Program-made: the position numbers and the translations under genes
Part shown: positions 34,832 through 44,164 of the stretch, one piece after another
Position numbering within the stretch: the stretch's first letter is position 1
Layout: every line of letters starts with the position of its first letter
Assembly (NCBI GenBank): GCA_030824555.1
Contig: JAVBXK010000053.1
Location: 1-64,000 of the forward strand
Origin: a bacterium
Lineage (GTDB): Bacteria > Pseudomonadota > Gammaproteobacteria > Burkholderiales > Burkholderiaceae_C
Direction of reading: 5' to 3'
Length of the DNA stretch: 64,000 nt
Notes under the pieces: generated by a model
What the model was told of the DNA's origin: nothing
Databases searched by the model: none
The model's input: the letters and a program-made list of their open reading frames with translations, nothing else

Positions 34832-35665
34832 TCAGGCGTGAAACATGTCGGTGTTGTGCAGCGCGCGGGCGTTTTCGGGCCGGAACGCGCGGCACACGTC
34901 ATCGGCAGCGGCTGCGCCGACTTGGCGCGCCAGCACCCCGATGCGGCCTGGCTGGTACGCCGGGCGCGGGTCCAGCGGGTGCGGCGCAGAGGACACAGCG
35001 ACGATCACGTCCATGTCGCAGCGCAGCTCGAACCAGTGCCCGGGTTGGCTGTGGCCAGGGTGGAAAACAAAGCCACCTTGCGGGTCCACGCTGACTTTGG
35101 AAAACCAGTTCACACCGATGATCAGGTCGCGTGCGGTCAGCCCGTGTTTGCCGATTTCGGTGAGCAAGCCGTCTTTGCCGCTGCGAAACATGGCGTTTCG
35201 GTGCGTCTGGTAGCGTTGTTCTCCGTAGCGGGCCTGGAGCCGGGTGTTGTCCAGCAGCAGGCCCAGCGGGTCGTGCCAGCCCAGGCTGTCGTGGGTGACG
35301 CTGGCCAGGGCGCGGCCCATGTCGCTCATCAAAACGTGCCCTTGGGTGTAGTGGGCGGTGTGCTGTGCCTTGAGCGAGTCGGGCATGTTGTAGCGTTCGA
35401 GCTTGTCGTGGGCGGCGTACAGCACCATGCTGAGGTTGACGCCGGGGTCCATGGCCACAAAACGAAGGGCCCGCCCGCGCTGCATGCGCCAGGACCAATG
35501 GTTGCCGCCGGGCATCATGTCTGACCACAGCACGTCTTCGCTCTTCAGGTCGGCGGTGGCTTCGGCGGGAAAACGCTTCCACCAGGCCACGTTGTCCACG
35601 GGCTGCTGGCTCGGTGGGTTGGGGATGTCGGTGGCCACGTGGGCGTCTGGGTGTGTGGGGGTCAT
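34832..35665 (-). CDS. DUF1989 family protein, carboxylase-associated (UAAP; CgdA/CgdB type)
   Basis: This 277-residue paralogue of the next gene has the same core with matching blocks (FVAMDPGVNLSMVLYAA, GHVLMSDMGRALASVTHDSLGWHD, NWFSKVSVDP) and an N-terminal extension (WWKRFPAEATADLKSEDVLWSDMM). It is the probable second subunit of the carboxyguanidine deiminase. Its ATG overlaps the stop of the ABC ATPase gene as ATGA, tying importer and catabolic genes into one transcript. Confidence 0.88.
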   Translation of the reverse strand: MTPTHPDAHVATDIPNPPSQQPVDNVAWWKRFPAEATADLKSEDVLWSDMMPGGNHWSWRMQRGRALRFVAMDPGVNLSMVLYAAHDKLERYNMPDSLKAQHTAHYTQGHVLMSDMGRALASVTHDSLGWHDPLGLLLDNTRLQARYGEQRYQTHRNAMFRSGKDGLLTEIGKHGLTARDLIIGVNWFSKVSVDPQGGFVFHPGHSQPGHWFELRCDMDVIVAVSSAPHPLDPRPAYQPGRIGVLARQVGAAAADDVCRAFRPENARALHNTDMFHA

Positions 35666-36462
35666 GTCATCGTTCCTTGCGGCGTTGCCGGCCGGGCGTG
35701 TGGGTTGCGGACCGCATCCAGCAAGTCATTTGCAGCGACTCGGTCTTGGTTCAAAGGGATGTCGTAGGTGATGGCGGCCCCGTACGCCTGCGGGGCCTGC
35801 GGGTCGATGCGCACCTTGTCGAACACCAGCAGGCGTGTGCCCAGGTGGAAGCCTTCGGACAGGTCGTGCGTGACCATGAACACGGTCAGCCGGTGCTGTG
35901 CCCACAGTTCTTGCAAGAGCTGGTGCATGTCTTTGCGGATGCCTGGGTCCAAGGCCCCGAACGGTTCATCGAGCAGCAGGATGCGGGGCTTGCCCATCAG
36001 TGCCTGGGCAATGGCCAGGCGCTGCTGCATCCCGCCAGAGAGCTGGTGCGGGTACTTGTGCAAGGCGGGCCCCAGGCCCACCTTGTCCAGCATCGCCCGG
36101 GCTTCTTCCCGTGCAGCGGCCTTGGCTTTCCCGAGCAGGCGCCCCAGCCAGGGGCTGCGTGGCAGCTCCAGAGCCAGTGCCACGTTGTCCAGCACGGTCA
36201 GGTGCGGCAGCACCGAGTACTTCTGAAACACGATGCCCCGGCTGGCATCCGGTTCGGCCGCCAAGGGCTGGCCGTCCAGCGTGATGCTGCCTTTCGTGGG
36301 TTTTTCCTGGCCCAGCAGCAGCCTCAGAAAGGTCGATTTGCCGCAGCCGGAGGCCCCCACCATGGTGCAGAACTGCCCCTCCTGGACGTCCAGGTTGATG
36401 CGTTCGAGCACCACCTGGTCGCCATACTCCATCCACACGTTGCTGACTTTGAGGAATGCCAT
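35662..36462 (-). CDS. ABC importer ATPase, SsuB/TauB type, guanidine operon
   Basis: This 266-residue ATPase has Walker A GASGCGKST, signature LSGGMQQR, Walker B ILLLDEPFGALD and H loop VTHDLSE. It belongs to the nitrate/sulphonate/taurine group that pairs with the adjacent permease. It starts two bases after the permease stop. It should energise uptake of guanidine or a related urea-like solute. Confidence 0.92.
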   Translation of the reverse strand: MAFLKVSNVWMEYGDQVVLERINLDVQEGQFCTMVGASGCGKSTFLRLLLGQEKPTKGSITLDGQPLAAEPDASRGIVFQKYSVLPHLTVLDNVALALELPRSPWLGRLLGKAKAAAREEARAMLDKVGLGPALHKYPHQLSGGMQQRLAIAQALMGKPRILLLDEPFGALDPGIRKDMHQLLQELWAQHRLTVFMVTHDLSEGFHLGTRLLVFDKVRIDPQAPQAYGAAITYDIPLNQDRVAANDLLDAVRNPHARPATPQGTMT

Positions 36463-36464
36463 GG

Positions 36465-37274
36465 TCACCGCCCTTCGTGCCAGGGGAACAGGGCTGTGGT
36501 CACTTTTTTGAGTGCGACATCCATGGTCCAGGCCAGCAAGGTGATCCACGCGACGTAGGGCAGGATCACATCCATGGCCAAGTAGCGCCGCACCAGAAAG
36601 ATGCGGTAACCCAGGCCGTCGGTGGATGCAATGGCCTCCGCTGCGATCAGAAAGAGCCAGGCCGACCCCAGCGCCAGCCGCAGGGCAATCAGCAGCCGTG
36701 GCATCAGTTGCGGCAAGATCACCCGCAGCACCAGGGTCCATGTGTTGGCCCCCAGCGTCTGCGCCTTGATCAGCCACTCCAGCGGGATTTCACGCGCCCG
36801 TTGCTCCAGGTCCCGGGTCATCACCGGGGCTATGCCGATGACGATCAGCATGACCTTCGACAATTCCTCCAGCCCGAAAACGATGAACAGCACCGGCAGG
36901 ATGGCCAGCGGCGGGATCATCGAGATCACCGCCACGGCGGGCGAGAGCGTGGCACTCACCAGCGGAATGGCCCCCAGGCCGATGCCCAGGACCAACGCCA
37001 GGGCGGTGGCCACCAGCATGCCCAACCCCAGGCGGCGCAGGCTGGCCAGGGTGTCATCCCAGAACAGCCAGCCGCCGGTCCGGGCGTCTTCTTGCAAGGC
37101 GTAGCGCTGCCAGGTGTCAGCCATCTGGCCAAAGCTGGGCAACAGCTTGTCATCAGGGTTCACTGCCAGTCTGGCGTCCGAGGCCACCGCATAGGCGATC
37201 AGCAGAAGCAAGAAAGGCAGCACCGTCAGGCTGACCCGAAGGCCGCGACCGGGCACGAGGTTGATCAGGCGCAT
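36465..37274 (-). CDS. ABC importer permease, guanidine operon
   Basis: This 269-residue inner-membrane protein has about six hydrophobic helices and the EAA loop (EWLIKAQTLGANTWTLVLRV). It is the SsuC/TauC-type permease for the adjacent ATPase and binding protein. The ATG at 37274 has a G-rich stretch upstream; the gene follows the binding protein by 40 bases. Confidence 0.92.
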   Translation of the reverse strand: MRLINLVPGRGLRVSLTVLPFLLLLIAYAVASDARLAVNPDDKLLPSFGQMADTWQRYALQEDARTGGWLFWDDTLASLRRLGLGMLVATALALVLGIGLGAIPLVSATLSPAVAVISMIPPLAILPVLFIVFGLEELSKVMLIVIGIAPVMTRDLEQRAREIPLEWLIKAQTLGANTWTLVLRVILPQLMPRLLIALRLALGSAWLFLIAAEAIASTDGLGYRIFLVRRYLAMDVILPYVAWITLLAWTMDVALKKVTTALFPWHEGR

Positions 37275-37314
37275 GGAGCCCCCGCTGGTGTGGAAAACAG
37301 ACCTGTCGGGCGGG

Positions 37315-38397
37315 TTACTTGATCTGGCCGTCGGCAGCCAGCTTCATGTAGCTCGGATCGAAGCGCAGCTTCACGTTCTTGGGGTTGCCCGTCTGCGTGC
37401 TGGCAAATTGCACACCGATGGCGTCTGCACTGCGGGCACCTTCGCCCAGCAGGCCGTGCTTGAAGCTGAACTGAGACACCTTGGACATGGTGGCGGGCAG
37501 TTCTTTGCTGATGGCAAAGGTGTGTGCGTCTTTCGGGGTGTAGAACATTTTGGTGGCCGCGAGCTGCGCGTCAAAACCCTTCAGGTCGGTGCCGGAGGCG
37601 GTGGCCATTTTGGCGCGCGCTTCGCGGCCCTGGGCCGTGTCGCTGCCCATGATGCCCATCACCTCGTACCAGGCGCCCACCAGGGCTTTGCCGAAGTTGG
37701 GGTTGTCAGCCAGGGTTTTGCTGTTGACCACCATGAGGTCGATGATTTCGCCCGGAATCTGACTGGAGTCGAACAGTTTGCTGACCTTGGGGGTGGCGGC
37801 CACTTCGGCCAGCAACGGGTTCCAGGTCACCACGGTGTTGACCCCTTTGGTCTTGAAGGCGGCCACGAGGTCGGCGTCGGACGTGTTGACGACCTTCACA
37901 TCTTTTTCGCTGAGCTTCACGCTCTCCAGTGCCCGTGCCAGCAGGTAGTGGGACACCGACATCTCCACCAGATTGACCTGTTTGCCCTTGAGGTCGGCGA
38001 GTTTTTTGGCCTCGCCCTTCATCACGATGCCGTCGTTGCCGTTGGAGAAGTCCCCGATGATCAGGGCGGTGGAGTCCACGCCACCCGCAGCGGGAATCGT
38101 CAGTGCGTCCATGTTGGTCATGGTGCAGCCGTCGAACGAACCGGCCGTGTACTGGTTGATCGACTCGACGTAGTCGTTGAGTTGGACCACGTCAATTTTG
38201 AGGTCGTATTTTTTGGCCCACTTGTCCATGATGCCGCTGGACTTGGCGTAGTCCCAAGGCATCCAGCCCGCATAGATGGTCCAGCAGACCTTGAAGTCTT
38301 TCTTGGGTGCGGCGAATGCTGACGTGCTGCCCAGCACCGTCAGCCCGGAGAACACGGCAGCGGTGACAACCTGCTTGAAGAGTCGGCGAGAAAACAT
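37315..38397 (-). CDS. Periplasmic binding protein of the guanidine/urea carboxylase-linked ABC importer
   Basis: This 360-residue protein has a Sec signal peptide (FKQVVTAAVFSGLTVLGSTSAFA then APKKDF) and the class II fold of the NMT1/TauA group (VCWTIYAGWMPWDYAKSSGIMDKW, YTAGSFDGCTMTNMDAL). A binding-protein subfamily like this is specific to carboxylase/allophanate hydrolase operons. It is the first gene after the riboswitch and probably captures guanidine. AAGGAG seven bases upstream supports the ATG at 38397. Confidence 0.93.
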   Translation of the reverse strand: MFSRRLFKQVVTAAVFSGLTVLGSTSAFAAPKKDFKVCWTIYAGWMPWDYAKSSGIMDKWAKKYDLKIDVVQLNDYVESINQYTAGSFDGCTMTNMDALTIPAAGGVDSTALIIGDFSNGNDGIVMKGEAKKLADLKGKQVNLVEMSVSHYLLARALESVKLSEKDVKVVNTSDADLVAAFKTKGVNTVVTWNPLLAEVAATPKVSKLFDSSQIPGEIIDLMVVNSKTLADNPNFGKALVGAWYEVMGIMGSDTAQGREARAKMATASGTDLKGFDAQLAATKMFYTPKDAHTFAISKELPATMSKVSQFSFKHGLLGEGARSADAIGVQFASTQTGNPKNVKLRFDPSYMKLAADGQIK

Positions 38398-38449
38398 GGG
38401 ATCACTCCTTGGAGATGGCACACGGGAACGGCGCACCACAATGCGCTTG

Positions 38450-38546
38450 GTTCTCCCGGGCTTTTGTCCCGCCGTGTAACCCCCGAAGGAGGTCGACAGC
38501 TCTCGGACCAGACACCTGCTTGCGCAGGCCGGAACCCTAGCCGTCT
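38450..38546 (-). ncRNA. Guanidine-I riboswitch (ykkC type)
   Basis: On the minus strand the leader holds the conserved ykkC elements in the right order and spacing: GGCTAGGGTTCCG (38542 down to 38530), TGGTCCGAGAGC about 25 bases on, TTACACGGCGGG, and AAAAGCCCGGGAGA. These bind guanidinium. The aptamer ends about 55 bases before the first start codon. A downstream stem (GCGCA...TGCGC, near 38431-38446) may be the expression platform, but I see no T run. Ligand binding normally turns such operons on. Confidence 0.93.
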
Positions 38547-38670
38547 ATTGATGATGTGGCTCTTTGAATCCAGCAAATGCCAGACCATTCCCGCCGAGAC
38601 ACTCTAAGCAAGGTCCATGCCAGGCTGTGAGCAGGGATGGCGGGGGGCTTGTGCGCCACCTTGGTGCGAA

Positions 38671-38690
38671 ATGGGGGGTGTTGCCCCCAT
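38671..38690 (-). terminator. Possible terminator hairpin of the efflux operon
   Basis: ATGGGGG and CCCCCAT are complementary around a six-base loop, 40 bases after the permease stop. Only a short TTT follows on the minus strand, so termination strength is uncertain. Confidence 0.4.
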
Positions 38691-38729
38691 CTGTGTGCAT
38701 GCCCGGGCGTTCAGGGGTGGTGTGGGCGC

Positions 38730-40193
38730 TCAAGCGCGAATGGCCTGCACCGGGTCCATGCGCGCAGCGCGCCGGGCGGGCAGGGCGGCTGCGGCCAGGC
38801 CCACCGTCATGGCCACCAGGCTGGCCATGAGCACCAGTTGCGGGTCCAGCTCGGCGGCGAACAGGGCGCTGCCGTCGGGGCTGCGGTAAATGTGCGAAAA
38901 CACCACCAGCAGCGTCCACGCCAGGCCGCTGCCCAGGGCGGAGCCCACCAGCCCCACCAGCCCGCCTTGCAACAGAAACACCGCCATGATGCGGCCACGC
39001 CCTGCACCCATGGCCCGCAAAATGCCGATCTCGCGCTGCTTTTGCACCACGCTGACCACCAGCACGCTGGAAATGCCCAGTGCCACGATGATGACCACGA
39101 AGCTGCGAATCAGGTTGTTTGACACCGTCTGGTTGGCTAACGCCGTCAGCAGGCCCGAGTTGGTCTGCATCCAGCTTTCCACCGTCAGCCCGGTGCGGGC
39201 CTGCAGGGCATTGGCCACCGTGTCGGCATTGAACAGGTCGGTCACGGTCAGGTCGATTTGCGACACCCCGCCCGGCATGTCGAGCAGCGTTTGCGCCAGC
39301 TTCAAGGGCACGAACACCCAGCGCCGGTTCAGGTCGCGGTTGCCGGTGTCGAACAGGCCGCCGATGTGCAGCGTGTCGCTGCGCCCCGTGGCGGTGGTGA
39401 CGCGCAGCTTGTCGCCCACGCTCACGCCCAGGTCTTTGGCCAACTCGGTGCCGATGAGGGTTTCGGTGCCCTGCACGGCAAAGCGCCCTTGGGTCATGTA
39501 GCCGTCCATCTTCACAATGCGGCTGTAGGCCTCGGGCTGCACGCCCATCAGCACCGCGCTTTTGCTGGTGGCCCCGCGCTGCGCAAACACTGGCCCCGTG
39601 GCCAGTGGCGACACGGCCAGCACGCCGGGTGAGGCTGCGGCCAGCTCGGCCACCTGTTCCCACTGGTCCACCGGGCGCAGGCGCTGCGCGCGGGGCTGGA
39701 TGACGCGTGTGACAGCAGAATTTATGGAAAAAAGGCCTTTGTCGCTTTCTGGGTGGACATTGTTTGCTATGGATGTGGAATCAGAGGCCGTGGATGCCGC
39801 AGAGGCTGTTGGCGTGACGGCGCTTGGCCCCGTTGACAACGTGGGCTGTGTGGCTGGCGTTGCCTGCTGTGGCGCTGGCGGTGTGCGCGTGAGTTCTTCG
39901 GTGGGCCGCACCACGATGTGCGCCTGCGAGCCCATGACCCGGTCGATGATCGAGCTTTGCAGCTGGTTGATGAGCTGCGTCAGGAAAATGATGACGGCCA
40001 CGCCGCCGGTCACGCCCGCCAGGATCAGCACGCTTTGCATGCGCCCTTCGCGCAGGAAGCGCAGCGACACCAGCAGCTCGAACGGCAGCCAGCGCGTCAA
40101 GCGCCCGATGGCCGGGCGGCTGCGCAGTGGCGGTGTGGGATTGGGCGTGGCCACGCGGGTGGGCCGTGGTTGCACTGGGGGCGTGTCGGCCAT
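38730..40193 (-). CDS. FtsX/MacB-type ABC transporter permease
   Basis: This 487-residue inner-membrane protein has the FtsX-like layout: one N-terminal membrane helix (SVLILAGVTGGVAVIIFLT), a large periplasmic MacB-PCD domain, and three C-terminal helices (SFVVIIVALGISSVLVVSVV and two after). It partners with the adaptor protein encoded just upstream. Its ATPase is not adjacent; the LolD-like ATPase at 21196-21879 on the same strand is a good candidate. The periplasmic domain holds an extra low-complexity stretch of about 70 residues rich in Ala, Thr, Pro and Ser, which includes an AT-rich repeat copy. Substrates may be lipoproteins, lipids, peptides or drugs. Confidence 0.9.
   Translation of the reverse strand: MADTPPVQPRPTRVATPNPTPPLRSRPAIGRLTRWLPFELLVSLRFLREGRMQSVLILAGVTGGVAVIIFLTQLINQLQSSIIDRVMGSQAHIVVRPTEELTRTPPAPQQATPATQPTLSTGPSAVTPTASAASTASDSTSIANNVHPESDKGLFSINSAVTRVIQPRAQRLRPVDQWEQVAELAAASPGVLAVSPLATGPVFAQRGATSKSAVLMGVQPEAYSRIVKMDGYMTQGRFAVQGTETLIGTELAKDLGVSVGDKLRVTTATGRSDTLHIGGLFDTGNRDLNRRWVFVPLKLAQTLLDMPGGVSQIDLTVTDLFNADTVANALQARTGLTVESWMQTNSGLLTALANQTVSNNLIRSFVVIIVALGISSVLVVSVVQKQREIGILRAMGAGRGRIMAVFLLQGGLVGLVGSALGSGLAWTLLVVFSHIYRSPDGSALFAAELDPQLVLMASLVAMTVGLAAAALPARRAARMDPVQAIRA
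39715..39785 (-). repeat. AT-rich dispersed repeat, copy D, in frame inside the permease gene
   Basis: On the minus strand this reads ATAGC...AGAAAGCG...AAAGGCCTTTTTTCCATAAA, matching the family core with some change in the A run. It codes for part of an extra low-complexity loop (SIANNVHPESDKGLFSIN) in the periplasmic domain. Confidence 0.5.
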
Positions 40194-40198
40194 GGTGG

Positions 40199-41473
40199 TC
40201 AGCGGCCCATGCCCATGCTCATGGGCACGGGTGGTGCCTGGGTGGGCTTGACGCGGTCACCGTCCGCCACCTTTTCGGTGGACGGGATCACCAGATCGCC
40301 TTCAGCCAAGCCAGCGGTCACCTCGACCGCGCCCGTGCCGCGCAGCCCCAGCGTGAGCGCGGTGCGTGTGGCCTTGCCGTCCACCAGCCGCAGCGCCCAG
40401 GGGTTGGGGGTGTCCATGCCGCGCACGGCACCGGCATCGACCACCAGTGCCTGCGCCTGTTTGCCCACGGTCATTTCAACCGACACGGTCATGTCGGGGC
40501 GCAAAAAGGCGGGGGGCTGTGCAACGGCCAGGCGCACGTCCACCGTGCCACGGGCGGCATCCACGGCGGGGCTGACCCAGTTCAGGCTGGCTTCGAAAGC
40601 TTGGGCGGGGTAGGCATCGGCCACAGCGCGGGCGGCGAGGCCAGAGCGCATGAGTGACAGGTGTTTTTCGTCCACCCCCGCGTCGATGCGCAGACCGGCC
40701 GTGCTGGCCAGCGTCAGCAGCACTTTGCCGGGCTGGGCCAGGTTGCCGGGTTCGGTCTGGCGGGTCAGCACCACGGCATCGATGGGGCTGGTCAGCGTCA
40801 GGCGGGCCAGGCGGGCACGTGCGGCTTCGACGGCGGCCGTTGCCTGTGTGGTGCGTGTGGCGGCCAGCAGCACCTCGGCCCCCTGTGGCTGCTGCGCCTG
40901 TGCCTGCAAGCGTGCGGCGGCCAGCACACCCGTGGCCACGTCAAGCGCGCGGCGGGTGTCGTCAGCCTTTTGTTGCGAGTAAAAGCCTTGTGCCACCAGC
41001 TCGGTGGCACGGCGGTGCTCGGCCTGCGCAGCGGTGTGGTTGGCCTGGGCTTGTGCCAGCGCGGCGTCGGCCACCGGTGCACCCACGGTTTGGAGCTGTG
41101 TCTGCCGCGCCCGTGCTTCGGCCAGCGCAGCTTCGGTCTGGGCCAGAGCGGCACGGGCTTCGGTGTCGCTCAGCTGAATCAGCGCCGTGCCCTTGGCCAC
41201 ACGGTCGCCTTCGCGCACGGCCACGCGCACCACGGTGGCGGTCACTTCGCTGCCCACGTCCACCCGTTCGACCGCGCTGACGCGCCCGGTGGCCACCACG
41301 GTCTGCACCAGGTCTGCGCGCTGTGCGGTCACCACCTGGGCGACTTTGGTGTTGGGCCGAAAGACGAGCCAGGCCACCAGCAGGGCCACCAGCACGGCGG
41401 TGGCCAGCAGCCAGCGTGTGCGCGCGGACAGGCCGCGCAAGGTAATGGGGGAACCGGTGGGTGCGTTGCTCAC
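40199..41473 (-). CDS. Periplasmic adaptor (membrane fusion) protein, MacA/HlyD type
   Basis: This protein of about 424 residues has one N-terminal membrane helix ([19 protein letters not shown]), a biotinyl-lipoyl-like hairpin ([19 protein letters not shown]), a long coiled-coil hairpin (residues about 100-220, Ala/Gln-rich) and beta-barrel domains ([16 protein letters not shown]). It links an inner-membrane pump to an outer-membrane channel. The permease gene follows after five bases. I chose a GTG start at 41473; a TTG at 41521 is the alternative and neither has a clear ribosome-binding site. Confidence 0.85.
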   Translation of the reverse strand: MSNAPTGSPITLRGLSARTRWLLATAVLVALLVAWLVFRPNTKVAQVVTAQRADLVQTVVATGRVSAVERVDVGSEVTATVVRVAVREGDRVAKGTALIQLSDTEARAALAQTEAALAEARARQTQLQTVGAPVADAALAQAQANHTAAQAEHRRATELVAQGFYSQQKADDTRRALDVATGVLAAARLQAQAQQPQGAEVLLAATRTTQATAAVEAARARLARLTLTSPIDAVVLTRQTEPGNLAQPGKVLLTLASTAGLRIDAGVDEKHLSLMRSGLAARAVADAYPAQAFEASLNWVSPAVDAARGTVDVRLAVAQPPAFLRPDMTVSVEMTVGKQAQALVVDAGAVRGMDTPNPWALRLVDGKATRTALTLGLRGTGAVEVTAGLAEGDLVIPSTEKVADGDRVKPTQAPPVPMSMGMGR

Positions 41474-41684
41474 AGGGGGCTTTCGGGTGGAGGTGAACAC
41501 GGGTGGGCAGGTGAAGGGCAACGGGTTGGCGGTGCTTCAATCGATTGTGCCTGTGCACTGCTGCAAGGCTGTGTACGCGGTTTCAAATGGGCACATGGCT
41601 TGTTCTCGAATCCACCGTGGCGCAAAATGGAGGGTTATTTACAAACATGCATGCCAAGCAGGCACCGTTGGGCCAGAACACACC

Positions 41685-43238
41685 ATGAAAATCAAAAATC
41701 AACTGCTGGGTGGCTTTGCCGCTGTGATCGGGGTGTTTGTGTTGTCGATGGCGGTGGTCGGGGTGTATTTGAACGGGCTGGTGGGCACGGTGGCGCACAT
41801 CAAGACTGAAACGCTGCCCTTCGTGCTCGTGGTCGAAGAAATGGATTTGAACCGGTCCGAGGTGCAGCAGTTCCTCACTGATGTGTCAGCCACACACGAC
41901 CCGGCCGGCTACAAAGAGGCCGACGAGGCCGCCAAGGGTTTCATGGCCGGTGTCGACAAATTCCGAGAGATGTTCCGTCGTGAAAACGACGCGAAGAATT
42001 TGGCCCAGATTGACGCCATTGCCATTGACTTTGAAGCCTTCTACAAGCTGGGTAAGAAGATGGCAAATGCCTACCTTGGCCTGGGCATGGAAGCTGGCAA
42101 CGATTTGATGAAAGGCACAGACAAAGCGCCCGGTTTTGACCAGGCCAGCGAAAAACTGAAAACCAAACTGGATGCGTTCAGGCAGCAGCAACTGGAAGAA
42201 GCTGGGGCGTATGCCGATTCGGCCGTGGCTGCCACCACCCGCATCGTCACGGTGTTGGTAGCGGGTGGTTTGCTGGCCGCCGCTGTGGCGGTGGTGCTGG
42301 GTGTGGGCATGGCCACCCGCATCATTCACCAGTTGGGCGGTGAGCCTGCCGATGCGGCCAACCTGGCGCGGCACGTGGGCAGCGGTGACCTGAGCGTGCA
42401 GGTGCAACTGCGCGCAGGCGACAGCACCAGCCTCATGGCCAACCTGGCGGCCATGCAAACCGACCTGGCCCGCGTGGTGCGCCAGGTTCGGCTGGGTTCC
42501 AGCGGCGTGGCGGTGGCTGCGCAGCAGATTGCTGGCGGCAATCACGACCTGGCGCAACGCACGTCCAGCCAGGCCAGTTCGCTGGAAGAGACGGCTGCGT
42601 CGATGGAGCAACTCAGCACCGCTGTCGAAAACAATTCTCAAAGCGGGCGCGAGGCGAATGCGCTGGCCCGCAACGCATCCGACGTGGCGGTGCGTGGCGG
42701 CGAGGTCATGGGGCAGATGGTGCAGACCATGACCGGCATCAACGAGGCATCCCGAAAAATCGCAGACATCATCAGCGTGATCGACGGCATCGCCTTCCAG
42801 ACCAACATCCTGGCCTTGAACGCGGCTGTCGAGGCCGCCCGTGCGGGCGAACAGGGGCGGGGTTTTGCAGTGGTGGCGGGCGAAGTTCGGTTGCTGGCAG
42901 GGCGCTCGGCCGAGGCAGCCAAGGAAATCAAGGCGCTGATCAACGCCAGCGTCGAACAGGTGGAGCAAGGCACGGCGTTGGTCAACCATGCGGGCACGAC
43001 CATGGACGAGGTGGTGAAAAGCATCCAGCGCGTCACACAGATCGTGGGCGAAATCAGCACGGCCAGCCACGAGCAGGCAGACGGTGTGGCCCAGATCGGG
43101 CAAACCGTGACGCACTTGGACGAGGTGACCCAGCAAAACGCGGCGCTGGTCGAAGAAATGGACGCCGCTGCGGGCAGCCTGAATGCCCAGGCGCAAGACC
43201 TGGTTCAGGCGGTCAGCGTGTTCAAGCTGTCGGCCTGA
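41685..43238 (+). CDS. Methyl-accepting chemotaxis protein, Tsr-like with periplasmic four-helix sensor
   Basis: This 517-residue chemoreceptor has a first membrane helix ([21 protein letters not shown]), a periplasmic helical domain of about 155 residues, a second membrane helix ([22 protein letters not shown]), HAMP, and a methyl-accepting domain with the conserved tip ([38 protein letters not shown]). No CheR-tethering pentapeptide is present at the end (VFKLSA). The ligand is unknown. The last 34 bases overlap the 3' end of the convergent hydrolase gene. The ATG at 41685 gives the usual MKIKNQLL N-terminus; reading further upstream gives no plausible protein. Confidence 0.92.
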   Translation: MKIKNQLLGGFAAVIGVFVLSMAVVGVYLNGLVGTVAHIKTETLPFVLVVEEMDLNRSEVQQFLTDVSATHDPAGYKEADEAAKGFMAGVDKFREMFRRENDAKNLAQIDAIAIDFEAFYKLGKKMANAYLGLGMEAGNDLMKGTDKAPGFDQASEKLKTKLDAFRQQQLEEAGAYADSAVAATTRIVTVLVAGGLLAAAVAVVLGVGMATRIIHQLGGEPADAANLARHVGSGDLSVQVQLRAGDSTSLMANLAAMQTDLARVVRQVRLGSSGVAVAAQQIAGGNHDLAQRTSSQASSLEETAASMEQLSTAVENNSQSGREANALARNASDVAVRGGEVMGQMVQTMTGINEASRKIADIISVIDGIAFQTNILALNAAVEAARAGEQGRGFAVVAGEVRLLAGRSAEAAKEIKALINASVEQVEQGTALVNHAGTTMDEVVKSIQRVTQIVGEISTASHEQADGVAQIGQTVTHLDEVTQQNAALVEEMDAAAGSLNAQAQDLVQAVSVFKLSA

Positions 43239-44164
43239 GCGGCAGAGAAACAGAGCGGGATTGGATCCGGACTGACGGCCAGTCGCGTGCGCATCCAGGC
43301 CAGTACGTCGGCCATCAGCTGGGTTTCGTTGTCGAAAGATTCGTGGGTACCCGCCTCCGCCATCAGCGTGGCCTGGCCTGCCAGCGCCTGCTGATGCAAT
43401 TGCCGGGCGCAGCTCAAAGGCACCACATCGTCACGGGTGCCGTGCACCAGCAGCACGGGGCACGTCACCTGGGGCAGGGTGTGCAGGGGCGCGATGTCGG
43501 CAAACCGATGGCCAATGACGTGCTCCACATACCGGTTGACCAGCCAGCCCAATGGCCAGTAGGGAATGTGCCGCGTGGCCAGCCAGCGCCGCATCACCAT
43601 TTCGGGGTGTGCAAAGGCCGATACGCTCACCACCGCCTGCAAGTCATTGCGGCGCGAGGCACTCAGCAGGGCAGCCGCACCACCCACCGAGTGCCCCAGC
43701 GCAACCAGTTGCCCGGCTGCCACGCCGGGTTGCTGGCCAGCCCAGTCAAGGGCGGCATCCAGGTCTTCGGCAAACCGGGGCAGCGAGCTGAAGGTGTCGG
43801 CATCGCTCTGGCCGTGATTGCGGCTTTCAGGCAGCAGCACGGCACAACCAGCCTGGTGCAGGTGGCAAGCAGCTGACCAGAGTGTGGCGGCGTTGCCACC
43901 CCAGCCGTGCATCAGCACTACCACGGGTGCGGCTGGCGCATGCGTGTCGGGCGGTGGCAGCCACCATGCATTCAGCGTCAGCCCGCGTTGGGTGGGCAGG
44001 CGGACTTGCTGCGGTGTCGGTTGGCCTGGGCCAACCTCGGGTAGTTGGCCCAGGCGCTCGGGCGTGAGGCTGCGGCGCAGCCACCACAGGCCAACGGCTG
44101 CCAGCAGTGCCAGCGAGCCTGTGCCGATCAGCGCAACCCAGGCAAGTTGGACAACATCGGGCAT
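43205..44164 (-). CDS. Membrane-anchored alpha/beta hydrolase
   Basis: This 319-residue protein has an N-terminal membrane helix ([23 protein letters not shown]) and an alpha/beta-hydrolase fold: oxyanion HGWGGN, nucleophile elbow GHSVGG, acid in HGTRDDVVP and catalytic His in GTHESF. It resembles serine aminopeptidase S33/BAAT-type esterases. Substrate unknown. Its ATG overlaps the stop of the truncated globin gene upstream as ATGA, so the two are co-translated. Confidence 0.88.
   Translation of the reverse strand: MPDVVQLAWVALIGTGSLALLAAVGLWWLRRSLTPERLGQLPEVGPGQPTPQQVRLPTQRGLTLNAWWLPPPDTHAPAAPVVVLMHGWGGNAATLWSAACHLHQAGCAVLLPESRNHGQSDADTFSSLPRFAEDLDAALDWAGQQPGVAAGQLVALGHSVGGAAALLSASRRNDLQAVVSVSAFAHPEMVMRRWLATRHIPYWPLGWLVNRYVEHVIGHRFADIAPLHTLPQVTCPVLLVHGTRDDVVPLSCARQLHQQALAGQATLMAEAGTHESFDNETQLMADVLAWMRTRLAVSPDPIPLCFSAAQADSLNTLTA

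Noticed and set aside
30525-34841. Very long open frame opposite the carboxylase and its neighbour gene
   Set aside because: It is antisense to strongly conserved protein domains and has a His/Gly/Ala-rich composition typical of a shadow frame in high-GC DNA. The same holds for the long frame at 2199-5450.
43205-43238. 34-bp tail-to-tail overlap of the chemoreceptor and hydrolase genes
   Set aside because: Both C-termini look normal and convergent overlaps of this size are common; no special meaning inferred.
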